Below are positions 1 through 8,371 of a stretch of DNA of 29,304 nucleotides, piece after piece; position 1 is the first letter of the stretch, and each line of letters begins with the position of its first letter. Source of the DNA: Bacilli bacterium (GTDB lineage Bacteria > Bacillota_I > Bacilli_A > RFN20 > CAG-826); assembly GCA_900767825.1 (NCBI GenBank), contig CAAGAN010000030.1, positions 1 to 29,304 on the forward strand, in the 5' to 3' direction. The position numbers and the translations under genes are program-made. The notes under the pieces were generated by a model. That model was given only the letters and a program-made list of their open reading frames with translations, was not told where the DNA came from and did not search any database.

Positions 1-1
1 C

Positions 2-64
2 AAGGTAGGCGCAAGGCCGATAAGGGGGAGGGAATATATTGAAGACGAATTAATCGAGTTATAG
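2..64 (+). CDS. C-terminal end of an upstream gene, possibly a Clp/Hsp100 ATPase
   Basis: An open frame enters from the left edge and stops at TAG 62-64. The 20 visible residues contain GARPIR followed by YIEDELIEL. This resembles the extreme C-terminus of Clp/Hsp100 unfoldases, where a GARPLRR-like motif is followed by an IEDPL-like helix. The spacing between the two motifs is shorter than usual, so the family call is weak. What is better supported is that this is the end of a real protein: it is acidic and helical, and no other start lies nearby. Confidence 0.35.
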   Translation, partial: KVGARPIRGREYIEDELIEL

Positions 65-166
65 AATTAGAACGTTAAAGCGAGTTTCTGGTTTACACAG
101 AATTCCGTATTCTCTCTTTGTATTCTTGTAATTGCAAATTTTAATATTTTTGCAAAGATATTTAAT

Positions 167-556
167 ATGAATAAATATCGTATCGCATCCTTAATTATTT
201 ACCCTTTAATTGCCGTAGGTAGCTTCTGTCTATTCTTCTTTGCTAAAGGCAATTATTACCTTTCTGGATATATAGATCCATTATTTTTCGCTGGAATTAT
301 GGTGATGGGATGTGGCTTATTGACCTTAATGGCGTTTTTCGGTGCCTTTGATTTTGTCGTTTATGGATTTAGGTCAATCTTTAAACATATGAAACCCGAC
401 TATAACAATTCTCTTGACGAATATCCTGATTATTATGAATATAGCGAAGCGAAGAAAAAGAAAAGAAAAGATAGTGGCGTTTTTATTTGGCCATGGTTAA
501 TAATTGGAAGCATTTTAATTATTTCGTCATTCATAATTAGAGGAATCGTGTTTTAA
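167..556 (+). CDS. small three-helix membrane protein, function unknown
   Basis: The gene encodes 129 residues with three hydrophobic segments: about residues 6-26, 38-66 (long, with a Gly-rich start) and 106-127. Between helices 2 and 3 lies a polar stretch with acidic and Tyr residues (DEYPDYYEY) and a KKKKRK cluster, which by the positive-inside rule should be cytoplasmic. I recognise no family. No convincing Shine-Dalgarno precedes the ATG; an inverted repeat (TTGCAAA 132-138 with TTTGCAA 149-155) lies just upstream. It ends 83 bases before oppA on the same strand, and oppA has its own strong ribosome binding site. A link to peptide uptake is possible but unsupported. Confidence 0.7.
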   Translation: MNKYRIASLIIYPLIAVGSFCLFFFAKGNYYLSGYIDPLFFAGIMVMGCGLLTLMAFFGAFDFVVYGFRSIFKHMKPDYNNSLDEYPDYYEYSEAKKKKRKDSGVFIWPWLIIGSILIISSFIIRGIVF

Positions 557-639
557 AGAAAAAATAATTAATTGTAAATTTTCTCTTGCTATTTTTTGGA
601 TAGACTTTTAACTATTGACATCTCGAAAGGAGAAAATTT

Positions 640-3267
640 ATGGAAAGAAGGAAATTTATCTCTCCTGCAGTAGCCCTAGGTGCTATCGCAATGGCGCTAG
701 CTTCCTGCGGAAAAGATCCTAGTAGTTCGACTACTACTGGAGACTCAACTGGTGACTCCACTGGAGGCACTATAACCACAACAACAGAGACAGATGTCGA
801 TCCATCTACTCTCCCAGTAGCATCAGGCGCACAGCAATTTGTCGATAGCTCTTATGCAGAACGTACAAAAATACTTGGACAAATCGAAAAATATGCAGTT
901 GACCATGCCTTGACTGGATTACCACTTTATTCAGATTCAGCTTATCAAATGATTAACCCACGTATTGTAAAAGGCGTAAACACTTATATCACAGGTTTCG
1001 GCTTCTCCACATTACGTGATGGCTATATCAACGGTAAGCTTTCTGGAGAAACAAACGAGAAATACCAGAACTATTACCATAACTGGTCTTCAAGCGATCC
1101 TCAAACAATCGATGCTTGGAATGCAGAGGGTTCTGTAGTAAGCGATATGCACGCCAATATTGCTTCAACTTATTATGGAACTCGTCTAACTGAAGATAAG
1201 ACCGGATATGAATGGTATCCAATTCTTGCCACTCAACAATATATGTGGCCTGTAGAAGGTGGAACAGTCAATAAGACTCCTACAGCTGAAGAGCTTCATA
1301 GAACTTGGAGAATGCATGTCCGCACAGGCGAAGAAGGAAAAGTCACCTATCGTAGCGGCTCTTCCTTAGCTGACCGCAAAGCTTTTGATGGACGCAAAGT
1401 TGTCTTGGAAGACTATATAACAACGTTCAAATACATGCTTAACGGTGCCAACCAACTATATAGAGGTACCGAAATGGCCAAGAAATCTGGCAAAGGCGCC
1501 ATTGTTGGGGTTTCTAGCTACTATGCTAAAACCGCCGGTGCTGGAGTTACTGGTTTAAATGAAACCGCGGATTTCTCTGGAGTTGGTATCAAAGCTGGTA
1601 CTGATGCAGATGGCGATTATCTAGAATTCACCTATCAAACACCAGTTAATCGTTTCTTTGCGATGTATAGCTGCAATAACGATCTATACGCACCACTCCC
1701 GGCTGACTTTATCAAATTAGTTGGCACAAATCTTGGCAACTATTCTTCTGATAAATCCACTTCCCCAGTCGATAACATCTTATCCACTGGCCCATTCATG
1801 CTTGAATCATGGGAAACTGATAAGCTCATTACCTATGCTAGAAATGATGAATGGTATGAACGTAAGGAAAATGCCAACTTATATCGTATCGGAGGCATCC
1901 ATACCGATATCTTGACTGGGTATGCTTCCGATAAGAACATTGCCTTTAGGGAATATCTAGCCAATAAGCTTGATGCTGCTGGAGTTCCTTCTGATTACCT
2001 CACCCAATATTCAACTCATAAAGATGCAGTTTCAATCCCAGGAACAAGTACTTGGAAATTGAATCTCAATACTTGTACCCCTGAATTATGGGAATCTCTA
2101 TTTGGCGAAAACGGGACTATCACCAAAACCAAAAAGGAAGAATATTGGAATGTAAAGCCTTGGATGTCTAATGAAAACTTCGTCCGTGGGCTATTCTATT
2201 CAATCGATCGTCAAAACTTTGCTACTAGCATGGGCGGCACTCCTTGCATCGATTACTTCTCCGATATCTATTTATCTAACCCTGAAACCGGTGAATCCTA
2301 TAACTCAACCAAAGAACACAAAGCGGCGTTAGAGAATTTCTGGGGATCTACTGTTGAAACCTATGGCTATAGTGCTTCCTTAGCCCAAGCTGCATTCAGT
2401 GCTGCTCTTGATGAATTACTAGCCGCTGGTTCAATCACCACTGCCACTAAAGAAATGAAACTTGAGATTTGGTGGATGTATAACAACCAAATCAATACTG
2501 AAGGTTCTTTAATCGCTGGTTATATAACGAAAGCCTTCGATGCTGCTGCTGAAGCTAAAGGACTTCCAGTCAGATTGAAAGTCGAACAATCCGCCGTCAC
2601 CCAATGGGATTATGTCTATTATGATCACTTGAAGGTTGGTAAATTCGACCTTGCCTTCGGTTCAATCTCTGGCAACGCTCTTGACCCACTCAACTTCATG
2701 GAAGTATTAAAATCTGATAACTCTTCTGGATTTACCCTTAACTGGGGTTCAGATACTTCTATCGTTAGCGATAGCGAAAATGCCCTTGTCTATGATGGCA
2801 AGAGATGGTCGTTCAATGGATTATGGGATGCTGCTGATCATGGCGTTGTCCTTGATGAAAAAGGCCAATCACTTGAACCAGTTACCATAACAACTACCTC
2901 CATTACCGAAGCTACTTCTTCAATTGCTGTAAAAGGCAATATCGAAGTAGCTAGCTTTGATGAATTAAAAGTAGATCTAGTTGCTATATTTGGTACAACA
3001 AACGCTAAATACACCGACTACTTCGAAGTCTATCCAGATGGCAGTTCGGGTTGCGAACTTGGAGATGGCTTAATTAGTGATGTCAAGTTCGAAGAAACTG
3101 CAACAAAAGGTAAATTCGAATATGCATTCACTTTAAAAGGTGACTTGGCCGCTAATATAAAATCAGTTGGTGGATTGCCACTATTCGGTGTTGATTACGA
3201 ACAAACAATCAAAGGTGTCTATGGTGGATTAAAGAGCTCTTATGGCTCATTCGTCTTAACCAAATAA
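640..3267 (+). CDS. oppA: oligopeptide-binding lipoprotein (ABC substrate-binding protein, SBP_bac_5)
   Basis: This is the extracellular solute-binding subunit of the peptide importer encoded just downstream. The N-terminus has MERRK, a hydrophobic core and a lipobox LASC, with the lipidated Cys at residue 23. A Ser/Thr/Gly/Asp-rich linker (about residues 28-52) should tether it to the membrane. The body has family 5 binding-protein features, such as the VDNILSTGPFMLESW stretch followed by YARNDEWYE. At 875 aa it is well above the usual 540-650. The excess includes a C-terminal region after about residue 745 that looks like an added beta domain rich in Thr, Val and Gly. An AAAGGAGA ribosome binding site at 626-633 fixes the start. 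Specificity cannot be read from sequence. Confidence 0.93.
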   Translation: MERRKFISPAVALGAIAMALASCGKDPSSSTTTGDSTGDSTGGTITTTTETDVDPSTLPVASGAQQFVDSSYAERTKILGQIEKYAVDHALTGLPLYSDSAYQMINPRIVKGVNTYITGFGFSTLRDGYINGKLSGETNEKYQNYYHNWSSSDPQTIDAWNAEGSVVSDMHANIASTYYGTRLTEDKTGYEWYPILATQQYMWPVEGGTVNKTPTAEELHRTWRMHVRTGEEGKVTYRSGSSLADRKAFDGRKVVLEDYITTFKYMLNGANQLYRGTEMAKKSGKGAIVGVSSYYAKTAGAGVTGLNETADFSGVGIKAGTDADGDYLEFTYQTPVNRFFAMYSCNNDLYAPLPADFIKLVGTNLGNYSSDKSTSPVDNILSTGPFMLESWETDKLITYARNDEWYERKENANLYRIGGIHTDILTGYASDKNIAFREYLANKLDAAGVPSDYLTQYSTHKDAVSIPGTSTWKLNLNTCTPELWESLFGENGTITKTKKEEYWNVKPWMSNENFVRGLFYSIDRQNFATSMGGTPCIDYFSDIYLSNPETGESYNSTKEHKAALENFWGSTVETYGYSASLAQAAFSAALDELLAAGSITTATKEMKLEIWWMYNNQINTEGSLIAGYITKAFDAAAEAKGLPVRLKVEQSAVTQWDYVYYDHLKVGKFDLAFGSISGNALDPLNFMEVLKSDNSSGFTLNWGSDTSIVSDSENALVYDGKRWSFNGLWDAADHGVVLDEKGQSLEPVTITTTSITEATSSIAVKGNIEVASFDELKVDLVAIFGTTNAKYTDYFEVYPDGSSGCELGDGLISDVKFEETATKGKFEYAFTLKGDLAANIKSVGGLPLFGVDYEQTIKGVYGGLKSSYGSFVLTK

Positions 3268-3285
3268 TCAATTCTAAAAAATATT

Positions 3286-3350
3286 GAAGCAGCATCTATA
3301 TGGTGCTGCTTCTCTATCAAAGGAGGGACTTGTCCTTTTTTTGATAGAGA
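3286..3350 (+). terminator. two stacked hairpins between oppA and oppB (terminator/attenuator)
   Basis: A perfect 9-bp hairpin (GAAGCAGCA 3286-3294 with TGCTGCTTC 3304-3312, 9-base loop) is followed at once by a second. There TCTCTATCAAA (3311-3321) pairs with TTTGATAGAGA (3340-3350), extended inside by GGA/TCC with a bulge of T residues. The two share bases at 3311-3312, so their outer pairs compete. A seven-T run lies within the second stem. They probably stabilise the 3' end of oppA mRNA and limit read-through, a common arrangement that gives an excess of binding protein. Confidence 0.7.
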
Positions 3351-3368
3351 ATAAAATTTACTTATAAT
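3341..3368 (+). promoter_or_regulatory. candidate internal promoter for oppBCDF
   Basis: TTGATA (3341-3346) and TATAAT (3363-3368) are separated by 16 bases. The -10 is a perfect consensus match and the -35 matches at five of six positions. The -35 lies inside the 3' arm of the second hairpin after oppA. Downstream is GAAAGGAGG (3382-3390), a strong ribosome binding site, and then the oppB ATG. Confidence 0.55.
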
Positions 3369-3394
3369 TAATATAGATATAGAAAGGAGGAATT

Positions 3395-4447
3395 ATGTTT
3401 AGATATTCGGTCCAACGTATATTTTTGGCCATTTGTACTACAATCATAATCCTTTCCCTTACATTCTTCCTTGTAAAATTGCAGCCTTTCCCTGCTGCAA
3501 TTGGTACTAATGACACAAAGCTCATTTATTACTTACATCAAGTTGAATTAGGATATGCAGTCTCTTATTCAACCGCCCAGCCTCATCTAGGTAGCCCATT
3601 ATTCTCATATGTTCCAGATAAAGGAGTTGCCTATTATTTCTACCAAAGGCCAATTTGGGATCAATATTGCGCCTGGGTTAGAGGCTTATTTAACGGGAAC
3701 TGGGGTACTTCTACTTCGATTTCCCCTAATGTTGATGCGATGACTGTAATTGTTGGCTCTTCTTGGAAAGATTCAAGATTATGGACAACAGTCAAGACTA
3801 ATATCTGGCCTGTAATAATATCAGTACCCCTAGGAATTGGACTTGGCATATGGGCAGCATTAAAGAAAAACAAATTGACTGACCATGTCATATCTACCAT
3901 TGTCATGGTATTTATATCCGTTCCATCTTTTATTACTATCAATATCCTTCTATATCTACTTTCTTATCAAGCTAATTGGTTGCCAAGCCAATGGCCATCT
4001 GCAACTGCCCCGCTTGGAACTAGGGTATTAGGATATATCATTCCTACTTTATCTTTATCATTTGGTTCCATTTGTGGTTATTGCCGTTTCACTAGGGCTG
4101 AATTAACTGAAGTCATGTCTAGTGATTTCTTATTATTAGCAAGAACTAAAGGCCTAACTAAATCCCAATCAATAAAACGTCACGCCCTTAAAAATGCAAT
4201 GGTTCCGATACTCCCATCCATATTATCGGAAATCATTGGATTGTTGGGTGGATCAATGATTCTAGAATCCTTATATGGAATACCTGGTGTAGGAAGATTA
4301 TATATCTCTGCCATACAAGGAAATGACTATAACGTATTGATGGCGGATATGGCCTTATATACCTTAATAGGATTAGTATCAGGGGTCTTCCTTGATTTAT
4401 CCTATGGATTTATTGATCCTCGTATCAGAATGGGGGCAAAGAAGTAA
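3395..4447 (+). CDS. oppB: oligopeptide ABC transporter permease OppB/AmiC type
   Basis: One of the two membrane subunits of the peptide importer. The 350-residue protein has TM1 at about 9-29, an outside loop to about residue 130, then a bundle of TM segments (about 135-157, 163-190, 212-230, 272-292, 318-340). The EAA-type cytoplasmic loop that contacts the ATPases runs from about 239 to 268 (EVMSSDFLLLARTKG then HALKNA). The C-terminus ends in the family's DPRIRMG. The outside loop contains FNGNWGTS, typical of the family. A strong Shine-Dalgarno places the start. The stop is followed after one base by the oppC ATG, so translation is probably coupled. Confidence 0.93.
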   Translation: MFRYSVQRIFLAICTTIIILSLTFFLVKLQPFPAAIGTNDTKLIYYLHQVELGYAVSYSTAQPHLGSPLFSYVPDKGVAYYFYQRPIWDQYCAWVRGLFNGNWGTSTSISPNVDAMTVIVGSSWKDSRLWTTVKTNIWPVIISVPLGIGLGIWAALKKNKLTDHVISTIVMVFISVPSFITINILLYLLSYQANWLPSQWPSATAPLGTRVLGYIIPTLSLSFGSICGYCRFTRAELTEVMSSDFLLLARTKGLTKSQSIKRHALKNAMVPILPSILSEIIGLLGGSMILESLYGIPGVGRLYISAIQGNDYNVLMADMALYTLIGLVSGVFLDLSYGFIDPRIRMGAKK

Positions 4448-4448
4448 T

Positions 4449-6527
4449 ATGAAAAAGAATACTTTTACTTATCGCGACTCCAAAAATGTCGAACATGTCG
4501 TTTCCTTTGATAAAGGCGATTTTGATTTGTCGCAAGAAAACATTTCTTTAAGCGATACCAAACTAAAGACCAAACCTACTACCTTCTTTAAAGATGCGAT
4601 GAAGCGATTCTACAAAAATAAATCTTCCGTTGCAGGTGGAGTTATTTTAGGTGCGATTTTATTATTAACTATATTTGTTCCTATATTTAATACAAATTCA
4701 TTAAATACTGCTGATCCAGCCTTGGCATACCAGACATTCCTTGCCCCGAAATTATTTGAAGCAGGAACCGGGTTTTGGGATGGAACGACCGAATTCAAGA
4801 ACATGCCCATCGATTTCGATTGGGATTCTTATTATAAAGATGGAAGCTATAAAGGTACCCCTGCGACTAGTTCTAATTCTTCCTTGCGTAGCGATGCCAT
4901 TGTCGGGAATATATCTTTTAGTGAGGTTGGCGAATATAAAATAAGTAACAATTCGACCTCTTATGCTAGAGGTGGTTCAATTAGATTAACCTCAACTGAA
5001 AACAAGAATGTTAATGCTAGATTAGATTCCCCTGCCACTTCTTTTGATTTTGCATCCTATAACTATTCATTAAAAGTAGTTACCTTAGATGTACCGAAAG
5101 AGAATTTTGATTATGGGGATGCAGGTATTTTTGATATCACCTTCCAATATAAACTAAATGAGGATGATGCTTATTCTACTATTGTCCTAGATGCAAATTT
5201 AACTGGGGCAAACGAAAAGACATATGAATTATCTTCTATTGAAGAACTTAAAGATAAAGTCATTGCCTCTGGTAGATTTGAATTAAGTCTTCATCCAACT
5301 AATGTCAGGCAAAACGTATTGTTAAAGCAATCTATATTCTCAATAGAAAGCAAAACATCGACCCCTGTCAGTCAAAATCTATTGACTAATATGGAAAATA
5401 TCTCTTGCAAAGATGCAAATTTAACCATGTATAGAGGGCAAGTAACTAGTCAAAAACAATACATGTATACATCAAATGACGACATGAATGTATTTGAAGC
5501 TGATTATGTAGTCGGTTCGTTCCGTTATGATACTTATCTAGCTACTTTTAGCGATTATGTAAAGCAAGGAATAACTCCTGCGGATCTAAAAAAATATGAA
5601 TCCAATGGATGGATGAATTTTAGCTATCCAGTTGATGATTTTATTTCTTCTAGTTTAAAACAAGCTGATATCGATAAATTCATTGCAGGCATATCAATGA
5701 CTGAGGAAGGAAAAGCGCATTGTCCATTACAAGTTGATGAAGAACATCCTTTGACTGTCAAAGTTGAAGGGGCTGGCAAATTAAAGACTGCTTCCTTTAC
5801 TGGGACAATATCTAGATACCGCGAATATGGGTATTCAAAGATGCCTAAATTCCTATTTGGTACGGATAATCTAGGTAGGGATCTATTCAAGCTTGTATTC
5901 AATGGGCTTAGATTCTCAGTCATATTAGGTGTCACCACTACATTAATCAATTTGGTAGTCGGTTTAATTTGGGGTGCTATATCTGGCTATTTCGGCGGAT
6001 GGGTCGATATTGTCATGGAAAGAGTTTGCGAAATTCTTGGTGGCATTCCTTGGGTAGTTGTCATGACCTTGATTTTGATTAATAAACCAAAGGACATGTC
6101 TACCATCGTTATGGTCGGAATTGCTTTATGTGCGACTGGCTGGCTAGGTACTGCTTCTATTACTAGGACGCAGTTCTATAGATTTAAAGACAGGGAATAT
6201 ATATTGGCGGCTAGAACATTAGGTGCAAGCGATACTAGGCTTATATTCCGTCATATATTGCCTAATGCTATCGGTACTTTAGTCACTTCTAGCGTTCTTA
6301 TGATTCCTTCAGTCATATTCTCTGAAGCTAGTCTATCTTATCTAAGATTAGTAAATGGTATGCAGGGATTTGGTTCTACATTAAGCGATAACCAAAGCTA
6401 TTTGACCACCTATCCATACTTAATACTTGTCCCATCTATTATCATGGCGTTGGTAATGATTTCCTTTAACTTATTCGGAAATGGACTTAGGGACGCCTTT
6501 AACCCAAGCTTGAAAGGAGGAGAATAA
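4449..6527 (+). CDS. oppC: oligopeptide ABC transporter permease OppC/AmiD type with giant extracytoplasmic loop
   Basis: The start at 4449 (MKKNTF) lies one base after the oppB stop. An in-frame ATG at 4392 lies inside oppB and is unlikely. The C-terminal 222 residues are a standard OppC core: GTDNLGRD at 471-478, membrane helices, the EAA loop at about 581-607 (DREYILAARTLGAS then RHILPNA), and NLFGNGLRDAFNP near the end. TM1 is at about 62-80. Between TM1 and the GTDxxGRD motif lie about 390 residues, where the family usually has 50-80. That insert is rich in Ser, Thr, Asn, Asp and Tyr, alternates short beta-like segments, and should face outward. Total 692 aa against roughly 300 normally. 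The core makes the family assignment secure. Confidence 0.92.
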   Translation: MKKNTFTYRDSKNVEHVVSFDKGDFDLSQENISLSDTKLKTKPTTFFKDAMKRFYKNKSSVAGGVILGAILLLTIFVPIFNTNSLNTADPALAYQTFLAPKLFEAGTGFWDGTTEFKNMPIDFDWDSYYKDGSYKGTPATSSNSSLRSDAIVGNISFSEVGEYKISNNSTSYARGGSIRLTSTENKNVNARLDSPATSFDFASYNYSLKVVTLDVPKENFDYGDAGIFDITFQYKLNEDDAYSTIVLDANLTGANEKTYELSSIEELKDKVIASGRFELSLHPTNVRQNVLLKQSIFSIESKTSTPVSQNLLTNMENISCKDANLTMYRGQVTSQKQYMYTSNDDMNVFEADYVVGSFRYDTYLATFSDYVKQGITPADLKKYESNGWMNFSYPVDDFISSSLKQADIDKFIAGISMTEEGKAHCPLQVDEEHPLTVKVEGAGKLKTASFTGTISRYREYGYSKMPKFLFGTDNLGRDLFKLVFNGLRFSVILGVTTTLINLVVGLIWGAISGYFGGWVDIVMERVCEILGGIPWVVVMTLILINKPKDMSTIVMVGIALCATGWLGTASITRTQFYRFKDREYILAARTLGASDTRLIFRHILPNAIGTLVTSSVLMIPSVIFSEASLSYLRLVNGMQGFGSTLSDNQSYLTTYPYLILVPSIIMALVMISFNLFGNGLRDAFNPSLKGGE

Positions 6528-6529
6528 CA

Positions 6530-8371
6530 ATGGCTATTAAATTAAATAAAAAAGAGAAATCTTTAATAGAAGCTTCTTCTATTTCCAATAAAGAAAAAGC
6601 CCTAGAAGTAAAAAACCTTGTTATCTCTTTCCGTACGGATAATGGGAAGGTGCAGGCTGTCAGGGGTGTATCTTTTGATTTATATAAAGGAGAGACTCTT
6701 TGCATTGTAGGAGAATCCGGTTCAGGTAAATCAGTTACTTCTAAAGCCATCATGGGGATATTGTCTCCAAATGCCATGATTGAAGGTGGGTCGATTTTAT
6801 ATAACGGAATTGATTTAACTAGGGCTAGTGAAACTGAGTTCCAACGTATCAGGGGAAAGAAGATTGGGATGATTTTCCAAGACCCATTGTCTTCGCTTAA
6901 TCCTATCGTGCGTATTGGTAAGCAAATTACCGAGACCATGATGATAAATAAGGATATGCTGAAACGTTATTATTCCGATTTGATTTCACCTAGCTTGACT
7001 GCCTTAATGAATGCGAAAAGCAACCGTGATTGCTTAATAATCGAGGCCAAAAACAAAGCTTCGATGCCTATTAATGGATATGAAGATAAAATGTCGACTT
7101 TCCTAGATAAGAAAGATGAATTGAAAGCGGAGATTAGGCAGGCTAGAAAAGACAATAAAAATGTTACTTCTTTAGAAAACGAACTTTCTAAAATAAATGA
7201 AGAAGAAAAAGCCTTCAAAGAAGAAAATAGGCAATATCTAGAAAAGGCTAAACTTGAAGCCAAGCAAGTTATTTTAGACGCGAAGAAAAAATATAAAGAA
7301 GTCGAACCTAAATTAAAACTTGACCTAAAAGAGGCCAAAGTCAAAGCCAAGGAAGAGACAAAAAAGCATCATGAAGAGCTTAAATCCATTAGGGATAAAG
7401 CTTTAAGCGAGATTGCTTCTAAAAGAGAAAAAATAAGTCTATCCGATGAAGATAAATCTCTTCTAAAAAAATTAGATATAGAGATGTTAAAGAAGAAGGC
7501 CTTATATAACCTTCTAATTGGATTATTCTATGTCTTTCCAAAGAAACATATGCACTTCTCTATCAAAAAGAAAGAGGCCCTTTCTCCATTAATTAGCAGA
7601 AAAGAAGAAATATTGAAGGATAAGATTGCCTTAGATAAGCAAGAAAAGAAAGTACTGGATGAATATCAAAGCCAAGTCTGCATAACTAAGAAGATGGCCA
7701 AAGAAAAAGCGCTTAAGGTTATGAGCGAAGTTGGCATTCCTGAGCCTGAAAAACGTTATAAGCAATACCCATTCCAGTTTTCTGGTGGGATGAGGCAAAG
7801 GATAGTCATCGCAATTGCTCTTATTTCTGAGCCTGACATCCTTATCTGCGATGAACCCACAACTGCTTTAGATGTTACAATCCAAGCCCAGATACTAGAA
7901 TTAATCAATGATTTAAAAGCCAAGCATAATATGTCTGTAATATTTATTACCCATGATTTAGGCGTAGTTGCCAATATGGCTGATAGAGTTGCAGTCATGT
8001 ATGCTGGAAAAATATGCGAATATGGGACTGATAAAGAAATATTCTTTGATCCACGTCATCCATATACATGGGCATTACTCGCATCTATCCCCGATATCGA
8101 TTCAAAAGAAAAGCTAGAGGCAATCCCAGGTACCCCACCTGATATGATTTATCCTCCTGTTGGAGATGCTTTTGCCTTACGTAATAAATATGCATTAGGT
8201 GTTGATTTTAAGTATGAACCGCCATTTTTTGAAGTTACCCCTACCCATTTTGTTGCTTCTTGGCTTGAATATGAAGAAGCCCCGAATGTAACCCCACCTA
8301 AGATAGTTTCATCTAGAATCCATCACGCATTAGAAGAAGAGGAGGCCAAGTTAGAATATGAAAAAGACTAA
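6530..8371 (+). CDS. oppD: oligopeptide ABC transporter ATPase OppD/AmiE type with coiled-coil insertion
   Basis: ATP-binding subunit powering peptide uptake. Walker A GESGSGKS is at 61-68, the Q-loop IFQDP at 115-119, the signature FSGGMRQR at 417-424, Walker B ILICDEP at 437-443 and the H-loop His at 475. Between the Q-loop region and the signature is an insertion (about 145-385) dense in Lys, Glu, Ala and Leu that should form long helices or a coiled coil; the usual helical domain there is much shorter. The C-terminus (IPGTPPDM, then GDAFALRNKYALG) is AmiE-like, without the cysteines of Gram-negative OppD/DppD. GAAAGGAGG at 6512-6520 is the ribosome binding site. It overlaps oppF by 14 bases. 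Confidence 0.93.
   Translation: MAIKLNKKEKSLIEASSISNKEKALEVKNLVISFRTDNGKVQAVRGVSFDLYKGETLCIVGESGSGKSVTSKAIMGILSPNAMIEGGSILYNGIDLTRASETEFQRIRGKKIGMIFQDPLSSLNPIVRIGKQITETMMINKDMLKRYYSDLISPSLTALMNAKSNRDCLIIEAKNKASMPINGYEDKMSTFLDKKDELKAEIRQARKDNKNVTSLENELSKINEEEKAFKEENRQYLEKAKLEAKQVILDAKKKYKEVEPKLKLDLKEAKVKAKEETKKHHEELKSIRDKALSEIASKREKISLSDEDKSLLKKLDIEMLKKKALYNLLIGLFYVFPKKHMHFSIKKKEALSPLISRKEEILKDKIALDKQEKKVLDEYQSQVCITKKMAKEKALKVMSEVGIPEPEKRYKQYPFQFSGGMRQRIVIAIALISEPDILICDEPTTALDVTIQAQILELINDLKAKHNMSVIFITHDLGVVANMADRVAVMYAGKICEYGTDKEIFFDPRHPYTWALLASIPDIDSKEKLEAIPGTPPDMIYPPVGDAFALRNKYALGVDFKYEPPFFEVTPTHFVASWLEYEEAPNVTPPKIVSSRIHHALEEEEAKLEYEKD

Noticed and set aside
132..155. Hairpin TTGCAAA/TTTGCAA before the small membrane protein
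   Set aside because: Seven AT-rich pairs in very AT-rich DNA with no T run or conserved context; too weak to call a regulatory site.
4392..4448. Upstream ATG for oppC inside oppB
   Set aside because: It would give an 18-codon overlap with an unrelated hydrophobic peptide; the ATG at 4449, one base after the oppB stop, gives a normal charged N-terminus.
8110..8240. Loss of the C-terminal cysteines in OppD as a novel feature
   Set aside because: The GDAFALRNKYALG sequence is the normal AmiE-type C-terminus of Gram-positive relatives, so it is lineage-typical.
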